From NCBI RefSeq assembly GCF_001008165.2, contig NZ_CP011452.2, forward strand, positions 2,418,001 through 2,482,000: a stretch of 64,000 bases of DNA, read 5' to 3'. Position numbers and translations under genes: made by a program. The notes beneath the pieces are model-generated. The model worked only from the letters and a program-made list of their open reading frames with translations. It was not told where the DNA came from and searched no databases. Positions 56,298 to 64,000 of the stretch are shown in pieces; the stretch's first letter is position 1, and each line of letters starts with the position of its first letter. The stretch comes from Croceibacterium atlanticum (lineage in GTDB: Bacteria > Pseudomonadota > Alphaproteobacteria > Sphingomonadales > Sphingomonadaceae).

Positions 56298-57820
56298 CCG
56301 AAGCGGGCCCGCCGGAACTGGGCGAATGGCGGCGCACCAGTGCGCTGGGCTTCGTGGTGAGCGGCATCATGGCCTTGCGCCATTCGGCCATTCCCATCGT
56401 GGCGATCATGTTCGGCGCGCGGGGGTGGGAAGGGGATGCCGTCTGGGTCGGGCCCCTGGTCCTGGCGATACTGGCCGCCAACTTCCTCTTCAGCTGGGTG
56501 GCCTGGCGGCATTTCCGCTATCGGCTGGGGGATCACGATATCAGCGTGGAAAAGGGGCTGTTGAGCCGCGCCGCGCGTTCCGTGCCGTATGAACGGATCC
56601 AGGATGTGAGCCTGGAACAGGCATTGGTCCCGCGTCTCTTCGGCATGGTGCAGGTGAAGTTTGAAACCGGCGCCGGCGGCAAGGATGAACTGACGATCGC
56701 CTATGTCTCGGAGGAGCAGGGAGAAGCACTGCGCGAAACCGTGCGGGCCCGAAAGGAAGGCGCCGCAACCCCGCTGGCCGAATCGGCGGAACCGGGCGCC
56801 GCGCCGCAAATGAAGGCGGAACAGGGGCGGCTGCTGTTTGAAATGGACCTGCCGCGCCTGCTGACATTCGGCCTGTTTGAATTTTCGCTGGTCGTATTCG
56901 CGGTTCTGGCCGGTCTGGCCCAGCAGGTCGATTTCCTGCTGCCTTTCGATGTATGGGATCCCGATACGTGGGGTTCCTTCCTTGCAGGGTCGGAACACTG
57001 GCTGGCCCAGTTCGGCATTGCCGCGCGGGCACTGGCCGTCATCTTCGCCATTGGCTCCCTGGTGATGGTCGGGCTGGCGACAGGCATTGTGCGCACAGGT
57101 TTGCGCGATTGGGGCTTCCGGCTGGAAGAAACTCCCAAGGGCCTGCGCCGCCGCCGGGGGCTGTTCACGCGGACCGATGTGGTGATGCCGCTGCACCGTG
57201 TGCAGGCGCTCAAGATCGGTACCGGCCTGCTTCGCCGCCGGTTCGGCTGGCACGATCTGTCCGTGATCAGCCTGGCGCAGGACGCCAAATCTTCCAGCCA
57301 TGTCGTGGTGCCCTTCGGCCGGATGGAAGAAATTGCGCCCGTCGTGGAAACGACCGGGTTCACTCTGCCCGCACAGCAGATCGAATGGCGCCGGCCGAGC
57401 GCGAAACACCGTTTCGACCGGGCGCTGATGGCGGTGCTGCCATTAATGCTGGCAGGGGTCGTGCTGGCAGGATCGGGGCATTACTGGCCCGCGCTGGCCG
57501 CTGGCCTTGGCGGTATCGCGCTGGCCTTCCGGCAGCATTTCCTCTGGCTGCATGATCGCCACGCGATTGATGGTGGGCAGCTATATATCAGGCGGGGATG
57601 GCTCGCCCCGCGTCTCGACATCGGATCGCGGGTGAAGCTGCAATCGGTGGAGATTGCGCAGGGGCCGCTGGCCATCCGCCGCGGCTATGCCGATCTGATA
57701 TTCGGGTTGGCCGGCGGCAGTCTCGCCATGCGGGGCATTGGCGTGGAGGATGCGCGGGCGATTCGCGGCGCGGTGCTGGGCAGCATCGCCAGCGTCGATT
57801 TTTCCCGCCTGCCGGGCTGA
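56294..57820 (+). CDS. Large PH-domain (bPH2/YdbT-like) membrane protein
   Basis: A 508-residue membrane protein with three bPH2 repeats, each preceded by a pair of membrane helices: about 75-150 (ISVEKGLLSRAARSVPYERIQDVSLEQALVPRLFG), 275-345 (LRRRRGLFTRTDVVMPLHRVQALKIG) and 425-495 (LYIRRGWLAPRLDIGSRVKLQSVEI). It is coupled to the short partner. A short hairpin terminator follows. Confidence 0.9.
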   Translation: MTEAGPPELGEWRRTSALGFVVSGIMALRHSAIPIVAIMFGARGWEGDAVWVGPLVLAILAANFLFSWVAWRHFRYRLGDHDISVEKGLLSRAARSVPYERIQDVSLEQALVPRLFGMVQVKFETGAGGKDELTIAYVSEEQGEALRETVRARKEGAATPLAESAEPGAAPQMKAEQGRLLFEMDLPRLLTFGLFEFSLVVFAVLAGLAQQVDFLLPFDVWDPDTWGSFLAGSEHWLAQFGIAARALAVIFAIGSLVMVGLATGIVRTGLRDWGFRLEETPKGLRRRRGLFTRTDVVMPLHRVQALKIGTGLLRRRFGWHDLSVISLAQDAKSSSHVVVPFGRMEEIAPVVETTGFTLPAQQIEWRRPSAKHRFDRALMAVLPLMLAGVVLAGSGHYWPALAAGLGGIALAFRQHFLWLHDRHAIDGGQLYIRRGWLAPRLDIGSRVKLQSVEIAQGPLAIRRGYADLIFGLAGGSLAMRGIGVEDARAIRGAVLGSIASVDFSRLPG

Positions 57821-57828
57821 CAAAGGAA

Positions 57829-57857
57829 AAGGCCCCGTTTTTGCCGGGGCCTTCCTT
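57829..57857 (+). terminator. Hairpin after the PH-domain pair
   Basis: AAGGCCCCG (57829-57837), loop TTTTTGC, CGGGGCCTT (57845-57853), then CCTT. A 9-bp stem with a weak T-tail; probably terminates the operon. Confidence 0.6.
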
Positions 57858-57904
57858 AGCCATTTTGGGCCTCATGCGTTCTCGCCTCAAGCGCTGCGGC
57901 GCGA

Positions 57905-58339
57905 TCAGTACATTACGCCGTAATAGGTATAGACATTCTCGCCGAAGGTCCGATCGAAGGTCGGCGGGTTGCCGGCCTTGTATTGCGGCGCTTCCTTCAG
58001 CTGATCCTTGTCCACATTCACGACATAGCCGCCGCGTTCCGTGTCATAATCCAGCGCATCCCAGGGCAGTGGATGATAGCTTTCACCGATGCCCAGAAAG
58101 CCGCCGAAACTCATCACCGCATATTCCACGCGGCCGGAGCGCTTGCCGATCATCAGGTGATCGACATGGCCGATCTTTTCGCCATCCGTCGCATAGACGG
58201 CGGTTCCGTCCACCTTGTCGGAACTGATGAGATTGCTCGTCTCGTCCCGTTCCAGGGGGCGGCTGCGATCATATTCGCGCCTCTTGCCGAGTTCGGCATC
58301 GCTGTAAGTCTGTTCGTTGCGGAGTGTAGCCTGATTCAT
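57905..58339 (-). CDS. PRC-barrel domain protein
   Basis: A 144-residue soluble protein. The PRC-barrel (about 38-110) has GTAVYATDGEKIGHVDHLMIGKRSGRVEYAVMSFGGFLGIGESYHPLPWDAL, typical of stress-induced alphaproteobacterial members. The C-terminus has a Tyr-rich end (YTYYGVMY). ATG 58339 follows AAAGGAGA. On the same strand GGAAC (58498-58494), 16 bases and CATT (58477-58474) lies 135 bp upstream, one base off the EcfG consensus. Confidence 0.88.
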   Translation of the reverse strand: MNQATLRNEQTYSDAELGKRREYDRSRPLERDETSNLISSDKVDGTAVYATDGEKIGHVDHLMIGKRSGRVEYAVMSFGGFLGIGESYHPLPWDALDYDTERGGYVVNVDKDQLKEAPQYKAGNPPTFDRTFGENVYTYYGVMY

Positions 58340-58525
58340 GGTCCCATCTCCTTTCGTGGCTGTGGCCGATGATGGCGCAGTCCGGGATGGATGCTGGGCC
58401 GGCGGGAAACGAACCCTCTGGGACAAGGGGCGTTTCCGGCCGCGTTTCAAACCTCATCGGCTCTCACGGATTCAATGAATGGCGGCGGCCCATGTTCCGG
58501 AAATTCGGCGCGGCTGCGGCCCGGT

Positions 58526-58831
58526 TCAGCTTTCGATTTCAGCCCTTATGTCCGCCCAGTCGGGATTGCGGCGAAACGCCATTTCCACATAGCTGCATTG
58601 GGGGACCACGGTGAAATCCTGTTTCCGTGCGTCCTCCACCAGCGCTTCCACCAATTGCATGGCGATGCCCATGCCCCGCGCTTCGGGCGGAACGAAAGTG
58701 TGTTCGGCAATACGCGCCTTGCCACGGGCGCGCCATGTCAGTTCGGCCTTTTTCTCCGTGCCCGGCACATCGGCGCGATAGGCGCCATGGGTGACATCGT
58801 CTTCTCGCGAAATTTCGACTTTGCTGGCCAT
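58526..58831 (-). CDS. Small GNAT-family N-acetyltransferase (YjdJ/GTLF3B type)
   Basis: A 101-residue single-domain acetyltransferase: ELTWRARGKARIAEHTFVPPEARGMGIAMQLVEALVEDARKQ, containing the shortened acetyl-CoA loop, then VVPQCSYVEMAFRRNPDW with the conserved Cys-Ser-Tyr. Members of this mini-GNAT family have unknown substrates. ATG 58831 follows GGAGA. Divergent from the threonine aldolase. Confidence 0.87.
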   Translation of the reverse strand: MASKVEISREDDVTHGAYRADVPGTEKKAELTWRARGKARIAEHTFVPPEARGMGIAMQLVEALVEDARKQDFTVVPQCSYVEMAFRRNPDWADIRAEIES

Positions 58832-58882
58832 GCTGGCGATCTCCTTCTTGCCTCCAACACGCGGGCAAGCCATGGCGTTCCG

Positions 58883-59878
58883 GTGCAGTTTCTTTCCGAC
58901 AATGCCGCCGCCGTACATCCCGATATCTGGCGCGCGATGCGCGATGCGGACAATTCCGACACTCCTTATGACACGGATCGGCTGAGCCGCGAGCTGGACG
59001 ATGCCTTCAGCGCACTGTTCGGGCGTGAAGTGGCGGCCATCTGGGTGGCCACGGGCACGGCGGCGAATTGCCTGGCCCTGTCCACGATGGTCCAGCCGCA
59101 TGGCGCGGTCCTGTGCCACCGGGAAGCCCACATCGAAATGGATGAAGGCGGCGCGCCCGGCTTCTTCCTGCATGGGGCCAAGCTGATCCTGGCCGATGGG
59201 GACAATGCGAAGATCACGCCGGAAACGCTGCGTGCTGCGCTCGATCCGATTCGCGACGATGTTCACCAGGTTCAGCCGCACGCTGTCTCCATCACCCAGG
59301 CCAGCGAATATGGCTGCTGCTATCGGCCGGGGGAACTGGCCCGGCTGGACATGGAAATCAGCAGCCGGGGCCTGCGCTTCCACATGGATGGCGCGCGTTT
59401 CGCCAATGCAGTGGCGTTCCTGTTGCGCCCTGCGGCGGAAGTGGCAGGCCCGGTCGATGCGTTGAGTTTCGGCTGCGTGAAGAATGGCGGGATGAGCGCG
59501 GAAGCAATCGTCTTCTTCGATCCGGAACTGGCCGATCTGGCCCGTTTCCGGCGCAAGCGCGCCGGCCATCTGCAATCCAAGGGCCGGTTCATGGCGGCGC
59601 AATTGCTGGCCATGCTGGACGGTGATCTCTGGCTGCACAATGCGGCAGCCGCCAATGCGGCCGCGGCGGAAATCGGCAGCGCGGCGAAGGAAAGGCTGCT
59701 GCACCCGGTGGAAGCCAACGAAGTTTTCCTGAAATGCAGCACCGCCGAAAGGCAGGCTCTTCGCGCGCAGGGATTCGGCTTCTATGACTGGGGCATGGAT
59801 GCCGCCCGTTTCGTTGCCGCCTGGGATACCAGGGAAGAGGATGCGCTGGCGCTGGCCCGCGCAATCGCTTCGTTATGA
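58883..59878 (+). CDS. Threonine aldolase family PLP enzyme
   Basis: A 331-residue fold-type I PLP enzyme. It starts QFLSDNAAAVHPDIW, has VATGTAANCLAL (phosphate binding), HIEMDEGGAP, the Asp in FHMDGARFANA and the PLP lysine in GCVKNGGMSAEAIVFFD. It probably cleaves L-threonine or a related beta-hydroxy amino acid to glycine and an aldehyde. GTG 58883 sits exactly where relatives start. It overlaps the EamA transporter (ATGA). Confidence 0.88.
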   Translation: MQFLSDNAAAVHPDIWRAMRDADNSDTPYDTDRLSRELDDAFSALFGREVAAIWVATGTAANCLALSTMVQPHGAVLCHREAHIEMDEGGAPGFFLHGAKLILADGDNAKITPETLRAALDPIRDDVHQVQPHAVSITQASEYGCCYRPGELARLDMEISSRGLRFHMDGARFANAVAFLLRPAAEVAGPVDALSFGCVKNGGMSAEAIVFFDPELADLARFRRKRAGHLQSKGRFMAAQLLAMLDGDLWLHNAAAANAAAAEIGSAAKERLLHPVEANEVFLKCSTAERQALRAQGFGFYDWGMDAARFVAAWDTREEDALALARAIASL

Positions 59879-60834
59879 ATGGCGCGCTAATCGGGGCGAA
59901 ACGCCCGCACGCATTGTTGCGGCCGGAAATTGCCGTGCCATTCGTGCTGGTGGCGCTGATCTGGGGTTCGACCTGGTTCGTCATCAAGGACCAGTTGATG
60001 GCCGCACCGCCCAGCTGGTCGGTCACATACCGTTTTGCCATCGCCACCATCGGCATGTTTGCCCTGGCGGCCATGGGCGGGCGGGGCTTCCGCATGACTG
60101 TTTCGGGCCATGTGATAGCCTTCGCCATCGGCATCACCCAGTTCTTCCTGAATTTCAATTTCGTCTATCGTGCCGAAATCCACCTGACCTCGGGCATAGT
60201 GGCGGTGCTGTTCGCCTTCCTGATCGTGCCCAATGCGGTTCTGGGCCTGATTTTCCTCGAAAACCGGATCACTCGCCGGTTCATGGCCGGCACGATGATC
60301 GCGCTGGCGGGCATTGCCCTGCTGCTGCTGCATGAAGCGCGCGAAGCGCCGGTTACCGGGCTGGTCGGCCTTGGCATCCTGTTTGCCGTTCTGGGGATCT
60401 TTTCCGCTTCCACCGCCAATATCCTGCAGGCGACGGAAACGGCGCGCAAACGGCCTTTGCGGGTGATGCTGGCCTGGGCCATGCTGTGGGGAACGCTGGC
60501 CGATGCCGCCTTCGCGTGGAGTTTCGCCGGACCGCCCGTCTTTCCGTCCAGCCTGCGTTACTGGGGTGGGGTCGCCTATCTCGGCCTGGTCGGTTCGGTG
60601 ATCACCTTCCCGCTCTATTTCGGGCTGATTCGCGATCTTGGCCCCGGCCGCGCGGCCTATAATGGTGTGGCGGTGCCGATCGTGGCGATGGCGCTTTCCA
60701 CCGTGTTTGAAGGCTATCGCTGGTCATGGCTGGCCATGGCCGGCGGCGCATTGGCGCTGCTGGGGCTGGTCGTGGCCATGCGGGGGCGCCACGCGCCCTA
60801 TCCTGCCAAGAGTTCCATCAGCCCGCTGCGATAA
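59875..60834 (+). CDS. EamA/DMT-family transporter
   Basis: A 319-residue inner-membrane protein with ten hydrophobic helices in two EamA repeats. The first begins VPFVLVALIWGSTWFVIKDQL and ends near the RITRRFMAGTMIALAGIALLLL helix. The second contains GGVAYLGLVGSVITFPLYFGLIRDLGPGRAAY. It probably exports amino acids or related metabolites. Translational coupling to the threonine aldolase suggests an amino-acid link. The last 37 bases overlap the convergent gene. Confidence 0.9.
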   Translation: MNGALIGAKRPHALLRPEIAVPFVLVALIWGSTWFVIKDQLMAAPPSWSVTYRFAIATIGMFALAAMGGRGFRMTVSGHVIAFAIGITQFFLNFNFVYRAEIHLTSGIVAVLFAFLIVPNAVLGLIFLENRITRRFMAGTMIALAGIALLLLHEAREAPVTGLVGLGILFAVLGIFSASTANILQATETARKRPLRVMLAWAMLWGTLADAAFAWSFAGPPVFPSSLRYWGGVAYLGLVGSVITFPLYFGLIRDLGPGRAAYNGVAVPIVAMALSTVFEGYRWSWLAMAGGALALLGLVVAMRGRHAPYPAKSSISPLR

Positions 60835-61571
60835 TCGGGGAAACGCGGCCGCCAGCCAAGAACGCGCCTGGCCTTGCCATTCGCGACGCGGCGGTTCTCT
60901 GAATAAAAGCCGCGCGCCATGGGGGAAAGATCGGCTTCCTCCAATGACAGCATGGGCGGCGGTTCGAGGCCGAGCAGGCGGCAGGCCTCCTCTATCACCA
61001 GGTTCTGGCTGGTGGGCAGATCGTCCGCCAGATTGTAGGCGCCCGGCGGCCCGTCCAGCCCGGCAACCACCCCAGTGGCGATGTCCTGCACATGCACCCG
61101 GCTGAAAACCTGCGCGGGAAGATCTATCCGCTTCGCCCGCCCGTCGCGCACCCGGTCAAAAGCGCTGCGGCCCGGCCCGTAAATGCCCGGCAGGCGGAAC
61201 ACCCGCGCCCCGCGGGCCAGCCATTCGGCATCGCACTGGCTGCGCGCCGATCTGCGTCCGTGCCCGGTCGGCGCGGTTTCATCCACCCAGGCGCCGCCAG
61301 CATCTCCATAAACTCCGGTGGAGGAAAGATAGCCCAGCCAGCCATGGTTCAGCGCGTCGCCATACCGGGCAAGCACCGGGTCTTCCCCCTGCGTGGGCGG
61401 GACGGAGGACAGCACGTGGCTGGCGTTGGAAAGGGTCGCGCGGATTCGATCTTCATCGTCGAAGGCGTGATCGCCCGCGCTGCCGCTCGCGCTCACGCGC
61501 CAACCGCGCCTTTCCAAAGCCTGCTTGATAAAGCCGCCGGAATATCCAAGTCCGAATATGAACAGATGCAT
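60798..61571 (-). CDS. NAD(P)-binding (extended SDR/YeeZ-like) protein
   Basis: A 257-residue Rossmann protein. It begins MHLFIFGLGYSGGFIKQAL with an atypical GxGxxG (GLGYSG). YLSSTGVYGDAGGAWVDE carries the Ser-Thr and Tyr region of SDRs but the YxxxK motif is not evident. RLPGIYGPGRSAFDRVR and HVQDIATGVVAGL match the epimerase-like family. The substrate is unknown. It shares 37 bases with the transporter's 3' end. Confidence 0.85.
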   Translation of the reverse strand: MHLFIFGLGYSGGFIKQALERRGWRVSASGSAGDHAFDDEDRIRATLSNASHVLSSVPPTQGEDPVLARYGDALNHGWLGYLSSTGVYGDAGGAWVDETAPTGHGRRSARSQCDAEWLARGARVFRLPGIYGPGRSAFDRVRDGRAKRIDLPAQVFSRVHVQDIATGVVAGLDGPPGAYNLADDLPTSQNLVIEEACRLLGLEPPPMLSLEEADLSPMARGFYSENRRVANGKARRVLGWRPRFPDYRSGLMELLAG

Positions 61572-61626
61572 CGCTCGCGCATACTAGGAGCGTGGACGCG
61601 GGCAGAAAAGATTATAGGACAGGCCC

Positions 61627-64000
61627 ATGGATATAGTCGACACGCAAGCAACGCCCGATGGCAATCCCGAGATGGCCGATGCCGCGCCCGAACCGAAAGC
61701 GCCGCCGCTGATTCGGCGGGAAGATTACACGCCGTTCCCGTGGCTGGTGCCGGAAATCGCGCTGGATTTCGATCTTGGCCTCGACCGTACACGGATTCGC
61801 TCCGCACTGACCGTGCAGCGCAATTCCGCCGCCGTGCCGAACGATATGATTCGCCTCAATGGCGATGGGCTGACCCCGGTCGAAGTGAAGGTGGATGGCG
61901 AAGCGATCAATGACTGGTCGATGGACGATGCCGACCTGATGCTGCCCCTGCGCGGGGATAGCCATCTGGTGGAAGTGATCACCGAAATCGATCCTTCCGC
62001 CAACAGCCAGCTCATGGGCCTCTATGCTTCCAACGGGATGCTTTGCACCCAGTGCGAGGCTGAAGGATTCCGCCGGATCACCTTCTTCCCTGACAGGCCG
62101 GACGTGCTGTCCACCTATCGCGTGCGGATGGAAGGGCCGAAGGACCAGTTTCCCGTGCTGCTTTCCAACGGCAATTGCGTGGCCGAAGGCGAGGCGGGAA
62201 ATGGCCGGCACTGGGCGGAATGGCACGATCCATGGCGCAAGCCTTCCTATCTCTTCGCGCTGGTTGCGGGCGATCTGGTCGCCAATCGCGACAGTTTCAC
62301 CACCCGTTCGGGCCGCAAGGTCGATCTCGCCATCTGGGTGCGGGAAGGCGATCTGGAACGGACCGGCCACGCGATGGAATCGCTGAAAAACAGCATGAAA
62401 TGGGACGAGGAGACATTCGGCCGCGAATATGATCTCGACCTGTTCAACATCGTTGCCGTCAGCGATTTCAACATGGGCGCGATGGAGAACAAGGGCCTCA
62501 ACATCTTCAATACGAAATATGTCCTGGCCGATACCGAAACCGCGACCGATGGCGATTATGATGCGATCGAAGGCGTGATCGGCCACGAATATTTTCACAA
62601 TTGGTCAGGCAATCGCATCACCTGCCGCGATTGGTTCCAGCTTTCGCTGAAAGAAGGCTTCACCGTCCTGCGCGATCAATTGTTCAGCGCCGATATGGGC
62701 AGCGAGCCGGTGAAGCGGATCGAGGATGTGCGCATTTTGCGTTCAGTCCAGTTCCCGGAAGACAGCGGGCCGCTGGCACATCCGATCCGGCCGGATTCCT
62801 ATCGCGAAATTTCCAACTTCTACACCGCGACCGTCTATAACAAGGGGGCAGAGGTCATCCGCATGATGCGGACCATGGCCGGGCCGGAAGCCTTCCGCAA
62901 AGGCACGGATCTCTATTTCGATCGGCATGACGGCGAAGCGGCGACCTGCGAGGATTTCGTATCCTCGATCGAGGAAGGGGCCGGGCTGGATCTCGGCCAG
63001 TTCCGCCTCTGGTATAGTCAGGCAGGCACGCCGAAACTGTCCGTCAGGCTCGATCATGCGGGCGAAACAGCCACGTTACATCTCTCGCAGCAGGTGCCGG
63101 CAACGCCCGGACAGGCGGAAAAGAAGCCGATGCCGATCCCGCTGCGCATCGCCCTGTTCGATCCCGAAACCGGCCGCCATGACGGGGAAAAGCTGGTTGT
63201 TCTGACCGAGGCTGAAGCGAACTTCAGCTTTGACGGATTTGCTCGGAAACCGATCCTGTCCATCAATCGCGGTTTCTCCGCCCCCGTTTCCATCGACCGC
63301 CGGATCGATAGCGAGGATCTGGTGTTCCTCGCCGCCAATGATGACGATCCTTTCGCCCGTTATGAGGCGATGCAGGATCTGGTGGTTGGCCATTTGCGCG
63401 AAGCGATTTCCGGCTCGCTCGATCAGGCCGGAATTTCGGCGGGCCGCGCCGCCATCCGCAAGGCCTTGTCCGCGATCCTGCAGGACGATGCGCTGGACGA
63501 TCTGATGCGCGGCGAATTGATGATCATGCCCAGCCAGTCCTATCTGGCGGAACAGATGCTTGTGGCTGATCCGGCGGCGATCCATCGCGAGCGTGAAGGG
63601 CTGAAGGCATGGCTCGCGGGGGAACTGGGCAGCGAATTGCTGGCCCTGCATGATCGGGCCGGTTCGGTGTCTGCCGGCTCGGACGCAGCGGCACGGGGCG
63701 CGCGCAAGGTGCGGGGTCAGGCCCTGGCCTATCTTGCGGCGGGCGACGCGGATCGCGCCGCCAGGCTTGCTTCCGCGCAATATGATGCAGCCGCCAATAT
63801 GACCGAACGGCAGAGCGCCCTCGTGGCGCTGGCCGGGCTGGAAGTGCCCCAGCGTGCCGAACGGTTGAAGGACTTCTACGATCGCTATCGCGGCAATGCC
63901 CTGGTGATCGACAAATGGTTCGCGATCCAGGCGCAGTCGCTGCATCCTGATGCGTTGCAACATGTGAAGGCGCTGGCCGATCATCCGGACTTCACCCTGC
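61627..64000 (+). CDS. pepN: Aminopeptidase N (M1 family), 3' end outside window
   Basis: The frame is open from ATG 61627 to the window edge, 791 codons of an expected 860-880. It has no signal peptide, so it is cytoplasmic. The exopeptidase motif GAMEN and zinc site HEYFHNWSGNR with the third ligand in LKEGF are intact, as is the Tyr region NFYTATVYNKGAEV. The C-terminal helical domain is the E. coli PepN type. This is the second M1 peptidase of the window; the one at 2594-4315 is secreted and lacks GAMEN. Confidence 0.95.
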   Translation, partial: MDIVDTQATPDGNPEMADAAPEPKAPPLIRREDYTPFPWLVPEIALDFDLGLDRTRIRSALTVQRNSAAVPNDMIRLNGDGLTPVEVKVDGEAINDWSMDDADLMLPLRGDSHLVEVITEIDPSANSQLMGLYASNGMLCTQCEAEGFRRITFFPDRPDVLSTYRVRMEGPKDQFPVLLSNGNCVAEGEAGNGRHWAEWHDPWRKPSYLFALVAGDLVANRDSFTTRSGRKVDLAIWVREGDLERTGHAMESLKNSMKWDEETFGREYDLDLFNIVAVSDFNMGAMENKGLNIFNTKYVLADTETATDGDYDAIEGVIGHEYFHNWSGNRITCRDWFQLSLKEGFTVLRDQLFSADMGSEPVKRIEDVRILRSVQFPEDSGPLAHPIRPDSYREISNFYTATVYNKGAEVIRMMRTMAGPEAFRKGTDLYFDRHDGEAATCEDFVSSIEEGAGLDLGQFRLWYSQAGTPKLSVRLDHAGETATLHLSQQVPATPGQAEKKPMPIPLRIALFDPETGRHDGEKLVVLTEAEANFSFDGFARKPILSINRGFSAPVSIDRRIDSEDLVFLAANDDDPFARYEAMQDLVVGHLREAISGSLDQAGISAGRAAIRKALSAILQDDALDDLMRGELMIMPSQSYLAEQMLVADPAAIHREREGLKAWLAGELGSELLALHDRAGSVSAGSDAAARGARKVRGQALAYLAAGDADRAARLASAQYDAAANMTERQSALVALAGLEVPQRAERLKDFYDRYRGNALVIDKWFAIQAQSLHPDALQHVKALADHPDFTL

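Overview
The window is ordinary chromosomal DNA, by eye a little over 60% GC, from an alphaproteobacterium. It is most likely a member of the Sphingomonadales (Erythrobacteraceae or a close relative). This rests on the gene content and protein character: TrcR (DUF1013), SciP (DUF1153), a DUF1192 protein, BamF-like DUF3035, a COQ7-type hydroxylase, EcfG-type promoters and GANTC (CcrM) sites. The species assignment is inference. I see no phage, insertion sequence, plasmid backbone, CRISPR array or rRNA operon. There is one tRNA gene.

Layout. 1-2553 (minus): a bacterial ATP-dependent DNA ligase, cut by the window edge, with its partner metallo-beta-lactamase-fold exonuclease. 2594-7086 (minus): an M1 peptidase, clpA and a DUF1192 gene. 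7201-11746 (plus): quinone oxidoreductase, GST, then a phosphoesterase/glycosyltransferase pair that I read as plcP-agt (phosphate-starvation membrane lipid remodelling) behind a Pho-box-like repeat, then the cell-cycle regulator trcR. 11823-13377 (minus): bactofilin and M23 hydrolase in overlapping frames. 13628-22082 (plus): proA, aldo/keto reductase, nadD-rsfS-rlmH-envC-like-ctpA, dsbB-like-coq7 and a periplasmic unknown. 22141-24644: wecB-wecC. 24667-27529 (minus): fabI, YihY/BrkB and a type II DnaJ. 27610-29959 (plus): pdxH-CDF-phzF, overlapping. 29950-33383: serine hydrolase, small unknown, mnmA, and a small gene translationally coupled to sciP. 33563-40253 (plus): GlsB-type stress protein, RND efflux adaptor and pump, DUF445, GNAT. 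40250-44564 (minus): TonB-C-like unknown, etfA-etfB, sucC. 44668-47692: cysQ-like, OmpA lipoprotein, CorC-type CBS protein. 47754-55533 (minus): a long, tightly packed run small gene-gpmA-purE-purK-folA-ribF-ileS-lspA-DUF3035. 55658-55732: tRNA-Thr(GGT). 55818-61571: paired PH-domain membrane proteins, PRC-barrel, GNAT, threonine aldolase, EamA transporter and an NAD(P)-binding protein. 61627-64000 (plus): pepN, cut by the edge.

No gene cluster here looks like an undescribed system. The points most worth a second look are regulatory or organisational: a Pho-box-like repeat before plcP-agt; two textbook EcfG (general stress) promoters before glsB and the OmpA lipoprotein, one framed by an inverted repeat; six GANTC sites within 140 bp between the M23 hydrolase and proA; a DnaA-box-like site inside a putative trcR promoter followed at once by a terminator-like hairpin; an M1-peptidase start codon lying in the loop of the terminator after clpA; a codon-usage island inside ileS; and an unstudied small gene fused by ATGA overlap to sciP. 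All promoter and binding-site calls come from reading the sequence and are untested.
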